Assembly: GCA_026419785.1 (NCBI GenBank)
Contig: JAODTK010003543.1
Span: forward strand, 248,001 to 312,000
Direction of reading: 5' to 3'
Source: Sclerodactyla briareus
Lineage: Eukaryota; Echinodermata; Holothuroidea; Dendrochirotida; Sclerodactylidae
DNA: 64,000 bases
The translations under genes were made by a program, and so were the position numbers. The notes beneath the pieces are model-generated. The model had not been told where the DNA came from. It was given only the letters and a program-made list of their open reading frames with translations, and ran no database searches. How positions within the stretch are numbered: the stretch's first letter is position 1; each line of letters begins with the position of its first letter. Below are positions 1 through 11,389 of this stretch, piece by piece.

Positions 1-410
1 GCCTATAATATCTGTCATACTGAATCAATAATTATTAATAGGTGAAAATACCGGGCTCCGAAGGGAACCCTATAAATCCTTATAGTCTTACATGTAGTGT
101 CTTTCTCCCACCCTGTGTGGAATCATATAAGAATATGAAATTCACAGAGTGCGAAAAATTACCCCGAAATTGATACGACGCCTACTGAGTAGGCTATCTT
201 AACCGACTACTCGTCACTAAGATCTGGAATATGACGTGGTCACCCCACGAGCGCCAACACTCCTCGTGTGTGTGTGGGGGGGGGGGGTAAGATGTAGAAC
301 CATCAATTCGAAAAGCAATATTATAATGACTGTGGACAAGGTCGAGTTAATGAGATGCATTGTCAAAACGTGGGAGGAACTCGCCTCTTGTTCCCCCACC
401 TGTATATACC
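1..410. other. No gene recognised
   Basis: Short open frames only, none with a recognisable domain. A (GT)n and poly-G run lies near 268-288. It ends where a tRNA-like SINE head begins. Confidence 0.5.
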
Positions 411-767
411 GAGTAGGGTAAGCACAAGTAGTAGAGCGTCGGCCTTCCACCTGGGAGACCGGGGTTCGATATCCTGTCATACCAAGACTTTAAAAATGGT
501 ACCTCTGCCATTCGCTGGACGCTCAGCACAAGGAAATGGAGCAGGAACAAACGAGGGGTGGGCAATTGGCAAGTTGCCGTAGGCCTGGTGATTACTCCAA
601 CCCCAACATTAAAACGTACGCCAAAGAGGCATTGCCTTATTCCGTGTACCTGAATGAGGGATTCGCAGCTGACACAGATGCAGTATCCAAATCTGCATCC
701 TTGCTGGGCCTTGAATAGGTCGATCCTCTGCTCGGCAACAGGTATACCATAAAAAATAAAAAAAACC
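411..767 (+). mobile_element. tRNA-derived SINE
   Basis: The head resembles a tRNA. A box-A-like stretch (TAGTAGAGCGTCGG) is followed by an anticodon-arm-like segment CCTTCCACCTGGGAG and a box B, GGTTCGATATCC, which carries one extra base against the GGTTCGANNCC consensus. The body then has CTGGACGCTCAGCACAAGG, a type of segment I associate with marine invertebrate SINEs, and it ends in an A-rich tail near 750-767. The order head, body, A-rich tail fits a pol III retroposon on the plus strand. The tRNA part is closest by eye to a Gly(UCC)-like tRNA, which is uncertain. No target duplication was found. Confidence 0.65.
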
Positions 768-2158
768 TGTTAAAGGGGAATATCGATGTAGAAGATAATG
801 TCTAGTGCATTTTCATTTTCAACAATGGAATATGAAGTTGTATCACCCTCTCTGAAATTATTAATATGAAAACAATTCATGGTAAACGATTTAATTTTTC
901 CTCAAAAATGAATCATTCATATCATAATTCTACACATTAGAATGTCTTGGGCAGAGACGGGGAATGGAATGATTAGGCCACATTGCATGCATTCAAAACC
1001 GTGTGCCCATGCGTATTGCTATGTTTTTCTTGAATGCACGGTGACTGACTCCGTGTACACTCGCGATACTTGTTACCAGTGTTTCACAATGGCCATATGG
1101 TAAAATGGGCCATAGTTAGTCAAAATAGGCTTATTAGGTCATGTGCATGTTTTCGCCTTGTTCACTGTGTTAGTACTTTTTGACTGCTTTGAAATCCAGA
1201 GTTGCGGGGACAGTGAATAGTTCGTAACGATCAGTTCTAATGTTCAAGTTAGTTAACAGTTGTTTCAAACACTTTGCCGGTCGTGTGAAAAGAAAAAAAA
1301 ACACGACACTGATACGTCACAAGCTTGTGTGAACTGTTCGACCTAGTCGCTCATTGGATTGGTTAAAGGTGTATTATCGTCTCGGGCTATCGCTATCGCT
1401 ATCGTTTGCATGACGTCACTTATTTGCGTTGGGTGCAGCTCGGTCAGAGTTAAAAATAGAACTGAACATTATCTGACTATATTGTAACCATTATAGCGTT
1501 AAGAAAATAGAATCTATTCAGTGTGGGCGGGAAAGAATTACTGTCATCACAATTCTACGCGGGATATAACATGAACTAAAACTAAATGAACATTTTCGAG
1601 TGGCACATTATTAATGGGAACCCAGATCCATGGGGTATACACCATAGCATATCCTCTTATAGTTTATCATCTTCAACCATACATTTTTACGGTAGGAACC
1701 GTTGCTATGGCGACCTGCCAAGAGTATAGGCGACATGGCAAAATGTCACAATGTCTTATCCGGCTCCCCGAGACTGGTGGCTGAAATAACGATTATCGAA
1801 GCTCGAAATCGCCACACCCGGTGGGTTATATTATAGGGGCGGTGCTAATCAAACAAATTCATTAGTGGTTGGTACTATGCACGCTAGGCATCGAAGCCAT
1901 TATTGCCTCCAGGTTTTCTTGGTGACAGAAACAAATCGTCAGTGTGATGGAAAACATACTAGGTCTGGGCAAGCATAAACATAGCGATATTCGTTATTGA
2001 GCTTCACATAATTCTAACGAGTCGCTTGTGGTTCACAGAGGAAGACAAATGAAAAGATGACCTCCTCCCGTTTCAGTCTGGGATTGATTGAAAATGTCAA
2101 TTTCTGTGGGAACTTTGCTGATTTGTGTTGTGTGTGATTGTAATCTCCATATGCCAAA
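768..2158. other. No gene recognised
   Basis: About 1.4 kb with stop codons in all frames and no domain seen. A short CTATCG triplication lies near 1386-1404. Nothing else stands out. Confidence 0.5.
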
Positions 2159-2541
2159 ATATAATAATAATATCTCGTTCTTATATAGCGCTTTTCCACG
2201 TCGAAGACATGTCGAAGCCCTTTCCAGATATTACCCCTGATCATTTAGTGACTTGTCACACCCGTCCTATATAGCACGCAACTGCTCGCTTGTTCTCTCC
2301 CGACGCACATTCCAGTACGTCGCTTCATCGTGTCCCCCGGGGGACACATTACGGCGCTCGCTACTCTTCACAAGTCACCTCACAAGGTACCCATTTTTAA
2401 CACGTGGGTGGCGTGGAACATTCAGGAGGACATGCCTTTGTCCAACAGCCTGCGGAAAGTCCTCGGTTTTCCGATGGGCGCCGAACTAGCAATCAATGGT
2501 TTTGCAGTCTGGAGATTCTACCGACTGAGCTGACCGCCTCC
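2159..2541 (-). mobile_element. tRNA-derived SINE, family A, copy 1
   Basis: Read on the minus strand, the element starts near 2541 with GCGGTCAGCTCAGTCGGTAG, a good box A. A box-B-like AGTTCGGCGCC follows about 35 bases on, then a body holding the palindromic CCCCCGGGGG, and it ends at 2159 in a TTA-repeat tail. Copies occur at 29174-29458 and 48626-48993, and a piece at 4607-4735. The tRNA-like head, conserved body and microsatellite tail identify a SINE. The family name is unknown to me. Confidence 0.75.
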
Positions 2542-2574
2542 CTAAGAGTGGGGTAACAAAGATTGATGCATTTT

Positions 2575-2710
2575 ATATAGGCATAATGATGATGATACAA
2601 ATAATAGTTTATTTTCTTATTTTTTTTAAATAAATAATAATTAATAATAATATATAATAATAATAATAATATATATAATAATAATAGTTATAATAATATA
2701 ATACTACTAA
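2575..2710. repeat. AAT-rich microsatellite, 5' flank of LINE
   Basis: Mostly (AAT)n broken by TA runs. The same triplet in the same sense flanks the other side of the LINE at 4541-4606, which suggests the LINE sits inside an AAT tract. Confidence 0.7.
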
Positions 2711-4540
2711 TCCGAGTGCGAGGTACAAAGCCTGCTACTACTCGCAGAGCTCTCCCAGAGATTCAAGAGGATGCTCACAAACTGGCGTGAGATGATCAGA
2801 CCTACACAAGGCTATGATTTATGCCACTTCCTGGATAATCCACACCACGAGAACAGGTCCCCAAGACCCCCCAACCCAAGATAACGACGCTCGTAGAGAA
2901 GTCGATGGAGAACTGTTTTTTTTCAAACCCCCCCCAATCCCTAAACCAGTGGGGGGGGGGGAAACACCTCGCCGAACATCAAGTTGAGTGGGAATATTCA
3001 TGGCAAGGGGATGCAACTCTCTCCTCCTGTTCTGCGTGACTTCCAACTCCCTGAGCCACCTGCTACGGCAGGCCGGACAGGGATACCCCAACTCAAGGCT
3101 GGCCATAAAATTCAACCACCTCCTGTACATGGAGATCTGAAATTGTACGCCAAGGATGAGAATGACCTAACAGCACTGATGAGACAGTGAGGTATTCAGC
3201 GACAACATTCTGCATGAAGACAAAGGCCAGCAGATATTCCACCGGGGAAAATCAAGCTGACCGACGGGCCTTGACCTCACGATCGGAAAGAGCAGAGATG
3301 CCGAACCTAACGAGGGGTACAAAATACCTGGGCATACTGCAGAAACATTGACAACAAAACATACGGAGGTAAAATACAAGGCCTCGGGCAACGTACAGGA
3401 GTCCCAAGCTCAATGGGCAGAACAAGATACGTGCCATGAACACATACGCCCTGCCTGTCATCACCTATATGGCGGGCATAATAGACTGGACGCAGCAAGA
3501 GCCTGTCTGACTGGACCGCAAGACGAGAAAACAATGAACATGTCCGGGGGACTACCCCCGATCTGACCTGCACCTGACTGTAAAACATCCACGACGGAAA
3601 CGGCGGGAGGGGCCTGAAGAGGGGGTCGGCAGCCACATGACACTCCAATGTGCCGGACTCCAGGAATACATCGCAGCAACCAAGGACCAGAGAAGCCCAC
3701 TGATAGAGTCGTGTGCGGATGAGGTGCCACGGTATAAACGAAGAAAGAGACTAAGGCCGAGTGGGGCAGTAAAAGTGTACGGACAAATGGGCATCAAAAC
3801 CGCTACACGGACAATACAGGTCCCAGATATAACATCGATACAGAACGCCTACGATGGATGCAACAAGTCGCCCGCACATCGAGTGACCCGAAATGTCGCA
3901 TGTGCCACCAGAAAGACGAAACGGTGGCTCATATAACCACGGCCTGCTCGAAAATCGCCGGGAGTCTGTATAAGAAGTACTAACAACGTAGCGGCCTGCA
4001 CGGGCTATGTCACACTTACGGGCTCCAAGACGGAAAGTGACATACGGTGGCTCCATAATCCGAAACCGACGGAGGAAAACGAGAAGGCCAAGATCCTGTG
4101 GGACTTCGAGTTGCGAACGGACAGAGTAATCAGCGCACGGGGACCAGACCTGGTAGTTAGTGGACAAAGCCATGAACGAAACCACCATAATCGACGTGGT
4201 CAATACCGAAAACGACACCCACATAGTTGAGAAAGAAAGAGAAAAAGTGGAGAAATACCAGAACCTGTGGCTGGAGGTCCAGAGGATGGGGGACCCAATG
4301 CCAGAGTTGTACCGGTGGTGATCGGGGCACTGGGAGCAGTATCCAACAACTTAAATGGCCCACCTGGAAGAGAATTCCTGGACAACACTGAGTACGCCCC
4401 CTGACAAAGACAGCACTACTTCGGCAAGTGCCCTATACTCGACGGGTGCTCGTAACGTCCCATAGTCCGGTTAGGACTCCGAGGTCTGAGGGACGACATT
4501 ACACAGTACCAACCAAGGAGGTCGGTTGTGGAAGAACACC
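2711..4540 (+). mobile_element. R2-superclade (Dong/R4-like) LINE, 5' truncated, dead
   Basis: Non-LTR retrotransposon of the restriction-like-endonuclease type. Reading across frames in order: a motif-A-like stretch at about 2808-2845 (degenerate KAYDSxPHSWI); motif B near 2985-3030; motif C region at about 3112-3150, where the usual MDDLKLY is degraded but DLKLYAKDENDLTALM remains; KYLGIL near 3325; and AMNTYALPVITYMAGIIDWT at about 3433-3492. A zinc knuckle CRMCHQKDETVAHITTAC (C-x2-C-x8-H-x4-C) lies at about 3895-3950, and a decayed endonuclease segment around PDLVV follows at 4143-4200. The last part is a 3' region ending in (AAT)n. These parts are known from R2, R4, Dong, NeSL and Hero elements. 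The N-terminal half is missing and there are many stops and frameshifts, so it is inactive. Confidence 0.8.
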
Positions 4541-4541
4541 G

Positions 4542-4606
<65 letters not shown>
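4541..4606. repeat. (AAT)n microsatellite
   Basis: About 22 AAT triplets directly after the LINE 3' end (GGAAGAACACCGATAATAAT). It could be the element's own tail, the far half of an AAT target, or both. Confidence 0.9.
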
Positions 4607-4607
<1 letters not shown>

Positions 4608-4735
4608 TCAATAGATTGCGAGTTCGAATCTCATTGAAAGCCCGAGGGCTTTTCCGCAGTGCTGTTAGACGCATATCTTCTCGATCTACACTACCCACGT
4701 GTAAGAGTAGGTACCGTGGTGCGAGGTAACGGAAG
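4607..4735 (+). mobile_element. SINE family A, internal piece on plus strand
   Basis: GCGAGTTCGAATCTC is a near-perfect box B. The sequence after it follows the family A body seen at 2159-2541: a GAGGGCTTTTCCGCAG-like stretch, then CTACCCACGTGT, then a GGTACC-containing segment. The box A half is absent and the (AAT)n tract stands in its place. Similarity fades after about 4735. Confidence 0.55.
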
Positions 4736-4799
4736 TAGGCGTCGCTGCGTTGGCTGCCAGGGGTGTAGTAGCTCGTGTGCGAACATGCATCATGGGTGG

Positions 4800-5960
4800 T
4801 GCAACAGGTCTCATCAGTACGCGATGACCGGCGGATTAAGGCGCAGTCGTGTTAGGAGGCGCTGCCTTGATACAAGAAGTAACGAGCGTAGGTTACGATG
4901 ACGAGGGAAGCACAACCGAAATAAGTGACAAGAAGAAGAGGACCGAGTAGGGCGAATTACGTTTTGTGACAACGCAGGACGTCTTCTGGAGTTTGGAGGA
5001 GTATTGGCCATGAGAGTATTGTAGATGAGACAGAGAGAGGAAACAGGCCTCCGATGGGACAACGGATGTAGAGTGGCTGCAGTAAGTTGGTCATCATGAA
5101 ACGAATGACCTCTCTCTGAATACAATCATGGACACTAAATATGGCAACTGTATTTTGTTGTTGTAAAGGCCAGATGTAACTGACGTTGGGAAGAGGACTG
5201 ACTGGAACGAAATGGAAAGCCAAACCTTCTGGAGCATTGTGGCAAAAAGCTAATATGAATTCCAAGACGATTCATCGGTGATTTCCATACTAGAATGTTA
5301 AGAGAAACAGACTGCGGTGGATGTAAAGGGGTAAACTACTATATTAGCAGTGCTCCAGTCCGAAACTGTGGTACAAATCAATCGTCCACTGAATAACCAT
5401 TAAAAGTACGTTAAGGCAATCGTTTTTTTGGGGTTCCGCGAGCGGAGCGAATGTGAAGGAAGGAGTCATCTGCCAAGGAATAAACACTATAGGCGGTGGA
5501 ACTTAGAAGGTCAATCATGAAGATGTGAAAAAGTATGAGGGGGGGGGGAGGCACAATTCTTAGAGGAACACCAGAAATTATATGGGAAGTCTCATTAAGC
5601 ACCGTCTACCCAACCTAGATAATTGACCAGTGAGAAGGCTTTCGGCCATCCAACGAATCAGGTTAGGAACTGAAACCAAGTGCAGGAAGTCTAACAAGAA
5701 GTCCAGCATGTCATACACCTGTACACGTCGAAGGTTTCTGCAGTATCAAGAGCAACAAGAGTCAACGGCTAAAAGCTCATTGACTGACTAAGGATAGAAG
5801 GTCCCCAAGCTAGATAGGCTATATCGAAAACTAACTGATGGTCGTTGATGAGGAATGAAAACTTACAGGAAATTCAAGAAACGCCCGTTAATTTGGTTTC
5901 CCAGCACATTGGAGAGGAATGAGGTGGATGGCGACAACCGGCCTTAGACCTGGGTTAGAT
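4800..5960 (-). mobile_element. APE-type LINE remnant (Jockey/I-like RT), minus strand
   Basis: Minus-strand reading from high to low coordinates gives LVALDTAETFD, a motif A remnant, near 5720-5760. SGVPLRIV (the usual GVPQGSVLSP block) is near 5550-5575 and continues into LILFHIFMIDLLSST. YSLADDSFLH, motif C, is near 5455-5485. A C-terminal stretch HPLSHRRPVSSLCLIY with TRSSSS and CFPRHRN follows at 4870-5070. This order is that of non-LTR reverse transcriptases with a C-terminal tail as in Jockey, I or CR1 relatives. Several frames are needed, so it is dead. Nothing convincing is seen upstream of motif A, so the copy is 5' truncated or decayed there. Confidence 0.7.
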
Positions 5961-7160
5961 AGAGGGGTTGGACTTGTCATCCCCCTGCCCCATTCGTAGG
6001 GTCCGGGGCAAACATAGGCATGCTTCCAATCAAAGAGTGTAACACCCGATTATAACATAGCGTCACTCCGAAATGGGCCAGGTCAGCAGCCACAGACGGG
6101 GACAATAGAGATGTTCGTTAGGACCGTCTTGTGTCCATCCACGCAGTATTTCGACGAGCTATGCGTTGGTGCAGTGCGTCAGAGGTGGAAAATAGTTAGT
6201 CATCATAATAATGAAAATTACTATTACACCTAATTTTAATGATAATAGTCAATATTATTTATTAATAATGTAACTTTGGAACCGAAAAGTATGACATTAT
6301 GTCTGTTTTAAAAGTTAATAGAACTGAGAAGTGACATTGTCCTTTGTAAGTATTTCAGTCAACACCACCCACATACAACTCCTTGTAATGACTCGACCAG
6401 TTCTGGATGGATGAAGCTCCTACTTGCTATGGGTTTTTCCGTAGTAATGTAGTTGTTCCTGGCTGCCTTTTCATGCGCCTGAATCGCAAAAGTTTGATGT
6501 CCTTGGTAACCCCACTGTCATTCGCTCCACCATATTACTCTCTCAGTGAACATGTAAATATTTGGGAAGTCCCATATTCATAAGGTGCCTGGGATTTCGA
6601 ATAAGTTGTGTGACTCTTGTGCATTTTCGAAGCGAAATCATGCTTGTGTTTTTTGAGTTGTACTTCAGATGCCATAATAATTAGGTCGTTCTCGAGATGT
6701 ATTTTATGAGAAGGAAGGGGATTGCCAGTTGAAGGGGAACTGTCGTGAAAAAGCGATCAATGGAGATTGCATCGCTACGAGGCAGAAGAAAATGTAGTTT
6801 TGTAAGACGGGCTGTTGCCATCTGTTACGCGCGCTCAACGTATTAATGCGTAGTTCATAAGAGGTAAACGCATGAAGCTCGACTCACAAGCGCTAATTTG
6901 ATGATTTTGACATGAGTTACTGTGTGGTGAAGAGAAAGGCTTACACCCAAGACCAAGATGCATTATTTGTTCAAATATCGGTGGGCATATTGGCAAACCG
7001 GTCGAGAGAATTAGAAAAAAAAAAACGTTCGAACCAAAGAGAGGAATTACCATTCGGATAAGCTTTCCAGACGTGTATGATGCTTCAGTCGATCTCCAAA
7101 ATGGTGATAACTCCCATGGCTAAGGCCCAGAGGGTAGTTCGTGATTCATTTCCGAAGTCG
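5961..7160. other. No gene recognised
   Basis: AT-rich patches near 6190-6260 and short frames only. The start may hold a decayed upstream part of the minus-strand LINE, but no motif is left. Confidence 0.4.
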
Positions 7161-7169
7161 TGGAAATAG

Positions 7170-7990
7170 GCAGTCAGACAGTGTGTGTGCATGTGTGTCT
7201 GTATGTGTGTGTGTGCGTGTGTGTCTGTTTATGTGTTGGTCAGGTGTGACGCCTAACTTGTGACACGATAACTCAACTCGAATTTTACGGGGTTAGTAAG
7301 GTGAGGGCAAGGTAAGTGTTGGCACTACCTAAATACATCCACTTAATTATTCCATAGATGAAGATTGATGTTATCATTTATGAGGAATGAAAAAAGGTTC
7401 TGATCGAAGAGTGGGACGGGTGTTGGGGCGGAATGAGGACTTCCGCCCCCACCATTTTCACTGATGGGAATGGCGCTCCAGCATCCAGGTTCTATTCTCT
7501 CGCAGCAGCTCGGCTCATGAGGGTACTGAACCTTATATATTTTGGGGTAGACGGGGACTCTTTCGGGTAAAATGTACAGTTGTGAAAAAATCGACATTTT
7601 GGCAAATTGATTTTCCTACAACGATAACTCTAACCCCAAATGGAGAAGGAAGACCATATGGTTTGGGGTTTGAGGAATAATTCCTGTCGTGTGGGTCAGG
7701 TGAGAGTTCGTCCGATTTTATGTCTGTAAACAGTCCCTACAACGAGTACTAGAACCCTGTGGGTTTGAATATATAGACCAAGAGTCATTAAAAAACCTGG
7801 AAAATGGGAAATCCCAATTTTGGCAAAATGTTAGTTGTTAAAACGATGACTATTTCACCAGGATGGATAAGCTCATACTGGGAATGTGGGTTTCCCATGA
7901 TGAGAGGCCTATATCCCTAGCGTTGTGGGGGTCAGGTCTAATGCCAAAATATGTAAATCTTGTAAACAAATTCGACAATCTCATCATCGG
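7170..7990 (+). repeat. Dispersed repeat with (GT)n head, copy 1
   Basis: A GT-rich run at 7170-7230 is followed by degenerate repeating phrases of the type CGATAACTC and GTGGGTCAGG. The stretch TTTCCCATGATGAGAGG near 7890 matches TTCCCCATGATGGAAC near 48190. A second copy in the same orientation lies at 47790-48400. It looks like a dispersed non-coding repeat with a degenerate internal period. I cannot assign a class. Confidence 0.45.
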
Positions 7991-10900
7991 GGTCAGGGAA
8001 CAGGTCAAGGGATCACAAGCCCCATTGTTCACAATCATCCCAGGAATAATGAAACCAACAGCTCGGGGACCAAGATACATGGCGCAGTTTTATCTATTTA
8101 TTACAAAGCTCAGTTGAACCAAGGATGGACCCTTCCCATTTGGTACGGCGGCCTCAATTAATAACATGGCTCTGTCCCCACATACAAAACACACATAAGA
8201 CCGTGAATGTCGGGGGAAATGGAAGGCAATTATTTCTTCTCGAAACATTGCATCATGTTGTGTGTACGTACCCCTCAAATCATGTGTTCTCCTATTCAAG
8301 ACAAAAGCATAAACGCCTGTTCCTGCTGTGTGTAGGTAGCACCACGCAATGAATGGCGGTATGCTTCAATCTCGAAGTTTCGGTTTGACCAGACCAGGAG
8401 TACAGGAGTAGGACTCCTCTTCTCCTTAGAATACCGAGAAGGCACAATCTGTATGTAGGACCCACATGTATTGAATCATGTGACAAATTCTTACTAACAC
8501 TACTAAATGACTAACGAGTCGGACATGGCAACAATTGCTTCGACAATGCGTGTCACCTCAGAGGAAGTGTTAAGAGAGTGTGAACAATGTTGCTCGTGCA
8601 ATGGTCTTAGCTCTGCATGATTGTTTCGCACCCCTCAGAAGTGATGATTAGGAATCCTTACCAAGAATCGACAAGAAAAAGTTCCCTACGGGGCTTCAGA
8701 ATTCCCTGATGATTCAAGGCCATATGATTGACAGATGGAGTTGAAATGTGCCTAAATTCATTCACGGAAAATAACGAATGCTTCCCTCCACAATATAATT
8801 TTGAAGTGGGATTTTCTGTCACACTGATCTCTAATGCATCTGAGTTTTTAACTGGCTGTGTTTATCGAGCTCGATTTGGTGGAGGAACTTGGCTTTCCAC
8901 GTTTATTTTATACATGTGCAAATGGCATTTGCACACGCATTAGCATCCATCCATTTCCTGCATCAATGGTCGAATATCAGCCGATATATTAAGATTAGCG
9001 TAACGTATATAACGGAAGGTAACTGGAAGGTAAAAAATAATTAATTGTCATTCAGAAGAAGGATTTCCAACGACAGTGGTCCACATATAAAGTCCATCTA
9101 TAATTACTAGATATTGTCAGTCCGATTTCCCTTTTAATCAGTGAAAATGGTTGTGTCAGTGGGAGGAGGGAACGTATCTGTTATTACTTCTATCAGTCCC
9201 AGAGAGACCGAATAATACATATCCCTACCATTTCGTCTGTTCTCACTATTGTGGTCCACGGTTGCCATAGCAGCAGTGCTATGATTACCAATTATGTGGG
9301 AAGAGGATTCTATGGGTGTACCCTATTATAGGGTACCATGATTGCTGGGGATCCAGCAATAAAAGGTGCCTGTTAGTGGAGTGTGTATGCGTGGGTTGGG
9401 TACTGTATATGTATATGTGTGTGCGTGTATTTGTGTGTTGTGGGTTTGTGTACTTATGCGATGACCGCAGGAACCAATTTGAGACCTTCTCACAGTCTGC
9501 TGACACCTCATTTAGAGATGGATTGTCGCCAATTAAAATAATCTTGTAAACAAGCGACTGCACCCAACAATTTAGATAAAAATTGAAACCAAATGGCATA
9601 TTTCACGTTTTTTCCGTCCAAATAAAATGATATCATAATATTGAAAGTACCCTGGATTCCGATATACCGAGTTATGTGCACATTACGAATACATTGTCGT
9701 GACGTGCATGCAAAATCGCTGGAGGCTATTTCGCGGACGCTAGCGGACGACAATACATCTTTAAAAAAACGGTAGGAAGCTACCACGCGACGTGAGAATT
9801 GGAAAAAAAAGACCCAGTCGGGGTGATAACGCATTGCGATTGGCGACACCCATAATAGCCTTTGAATATTGTCCCTGTGTTGACCCAAACAAGCTTACAT
9901 TAACAATAACCGATTGCTTTCAAATGTCCTAACAAGGGGGAAATATCACAAAATACAAAATGGTGTCTTGCTTCTAGGGAAGAGAATACAACAATTCTGA
10001 ATTTTAGGGAGGAATGCGGTTTTCGGCCAAAATAAAGAATTTTTAAAAACTCCTGAAAGATGGAGAATTAGAAGTAGAATAGCCTCATTGGATATTTTCT
10101 TCATTATTTTCCCGATGAGGTCCTAATCACTTACGTTCCTTCGATCACCAGGAAGGATATTTAAGTCTCTCTGTTGAAATACGAAATACCTTCCTAATTA
10201 GACAAACCCAGAAGATACCATCATGCCTACATACAGTAATTTTCCCCACTAGTATATGATGTCTATATTATATTTTTACAAGGGAAAGGTTCATCTATTC
10301 GAAATATTTCGTTTCTCCCCACTTACATTCTAATTTCGATACCTTGAGTATTTCCGAACGCCAAAGGCGTTACCAGACTTACTTATGTCGACTCGCAGTA
10401 GTACAGATACATACATAATCACAGAAGTAAACAAACCGCTCGTCCGTAATAGGTGTGTTTACTCCTACAAGAACCAAGGTGGAAAAGCTGAAATGAACGG
10501 CGCTCCAATAGTGACTAGTGACAGCTAAGCCTTTAACAGTTTAAGGAACACTTAAGGACAAGGACATTGTGAAGAAGGGAGTTGTGACCAAGTGCACGAT
10601 TGGATGCACGGAAATGTCAAACACCAAATGGAAGTGGTGAGGATTTATACATAATCAATCCCTTATTCTAAAAAAAAGACTTGGGAATGGAATGCTTAAT
10701 TCTTGGCAAAAAGTCTCGAAACACCAAAAATTGAGAAAAACAATTAGATGAAACATGAATTACATGAGTACTAATGAGATATCACAACTCCGGGAGTGCC
10801 ACTTGTTTATTTTTCCAAAAGATAGGAAACAGGGGCGAAATAGGGACATTGAAAACGATGATGGTAAACCAGGATGAACCGGATCCGACCATCTCGGTTT

Positions 10901-11028
10901 CCTATTCCAAATGCACCCTCTTTTCTTGCTACAACTGTCATTCGATGTTTAGTGTTCTCATTCGGGACGCGCCCTTATGACCTCGGTGAATAGGGCGCTA
11001 TATACGGTGAGCACCGAATTTTTAACTC
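7991..11028. other. No gene recognised
   Basis: About 3 kb. A GT-rich tract lies at 9381-9447, next to a small palindrome GTACCCTATTATAGGGTAC at 9318-9336. A 126-codon open frame on the minus strand at 9508-9888 has no recognisable domain. The rest is short frames and AT-rich DNA. Confidence 0.45.
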
Positions 11029-11029
11029 G

Positions 11030-11050
11030 CCCCCCCACCCCCCCCCCTCT

Positions 11051-11081
<31 letters not shown>
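11030..11081. repeat. Poly-C/poly-G fold-back tract
   Basis: A run of C broken by one A (11030-11047), a TCTGA spacer, then 29 G in a row (11053-11081). It could fold into a G:C hairpin or a G-quadruplex. It is also a typical place for sequencing or assembly error. Confidence 0.85.
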
Positions 11082-11083
<2 letters not shown>

Positions 11084-11084
11084 G

Positions 11085-11385
11085 AATTCGAGGTGATTTG
11101 ATTCAGGTTTTTAAAATTGTTCATGGATCGAGAGCCTTTCTTCCACTATTCTTTCGCTTTCCAAAGTACCACCAAGAGTTAGAAGAGTGGAATAACCTTC
11201 TGAAGATTTTTCTGGCTACAGAGGTGATGCGTTTAAGAACAGTCTTGATTTATTTTGGGCGAAGAATTGGGCGATTCTTTAGGAATTATGGGTTGTCCTT
11301 CCTATTGGGATTGTGTGGCTTCATGGTCTCTCATGAGAATTTTGTCCTTCCTAACACTTTCTCACTAAATACAAACTAAACTAAA
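11085..11385 (+). mobile_element. CR1-like LINE, ORF2 C-terminal fragment
   Basis: One open frame of about 95 codons begins DLIQVFKIVHGSRAFLP, which matches the known C-terminal pattern of CR1 and related elements (LIQVYKIxHG, then a long arginine-rich region before WNxLP). It starts right after the poly-G tract. No reverse transcriptase core is visible upstream, so it is a 5' truncated or deleted copy. No 3' tail repeat was seen after the stop. Confidence 0.55.
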
Positions 11386-11389
11386 ATAA

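Noticed and set aside
3751-4224. 157-codon open frame on minus
   Set aside because: Lies antisense to the LINE zinc-knuckle and endonuclease region, which has clear motifs on plus.
4510-4606. Idea that SINE family A uses the R2/Dong-like LINE machinery through a shared 3' end
   Set aside because: Both end with AAGAAC and GATA before triplet repeats, but the SINE tail is (ATT)n and the LINE tail (AAT)n in their own sense, so the match is too short to claim.
9508-9888. 126-codon open frame on minus
   Set aside because: No domain, no splice or promoter context, and a length possible by chance in 64 kb.
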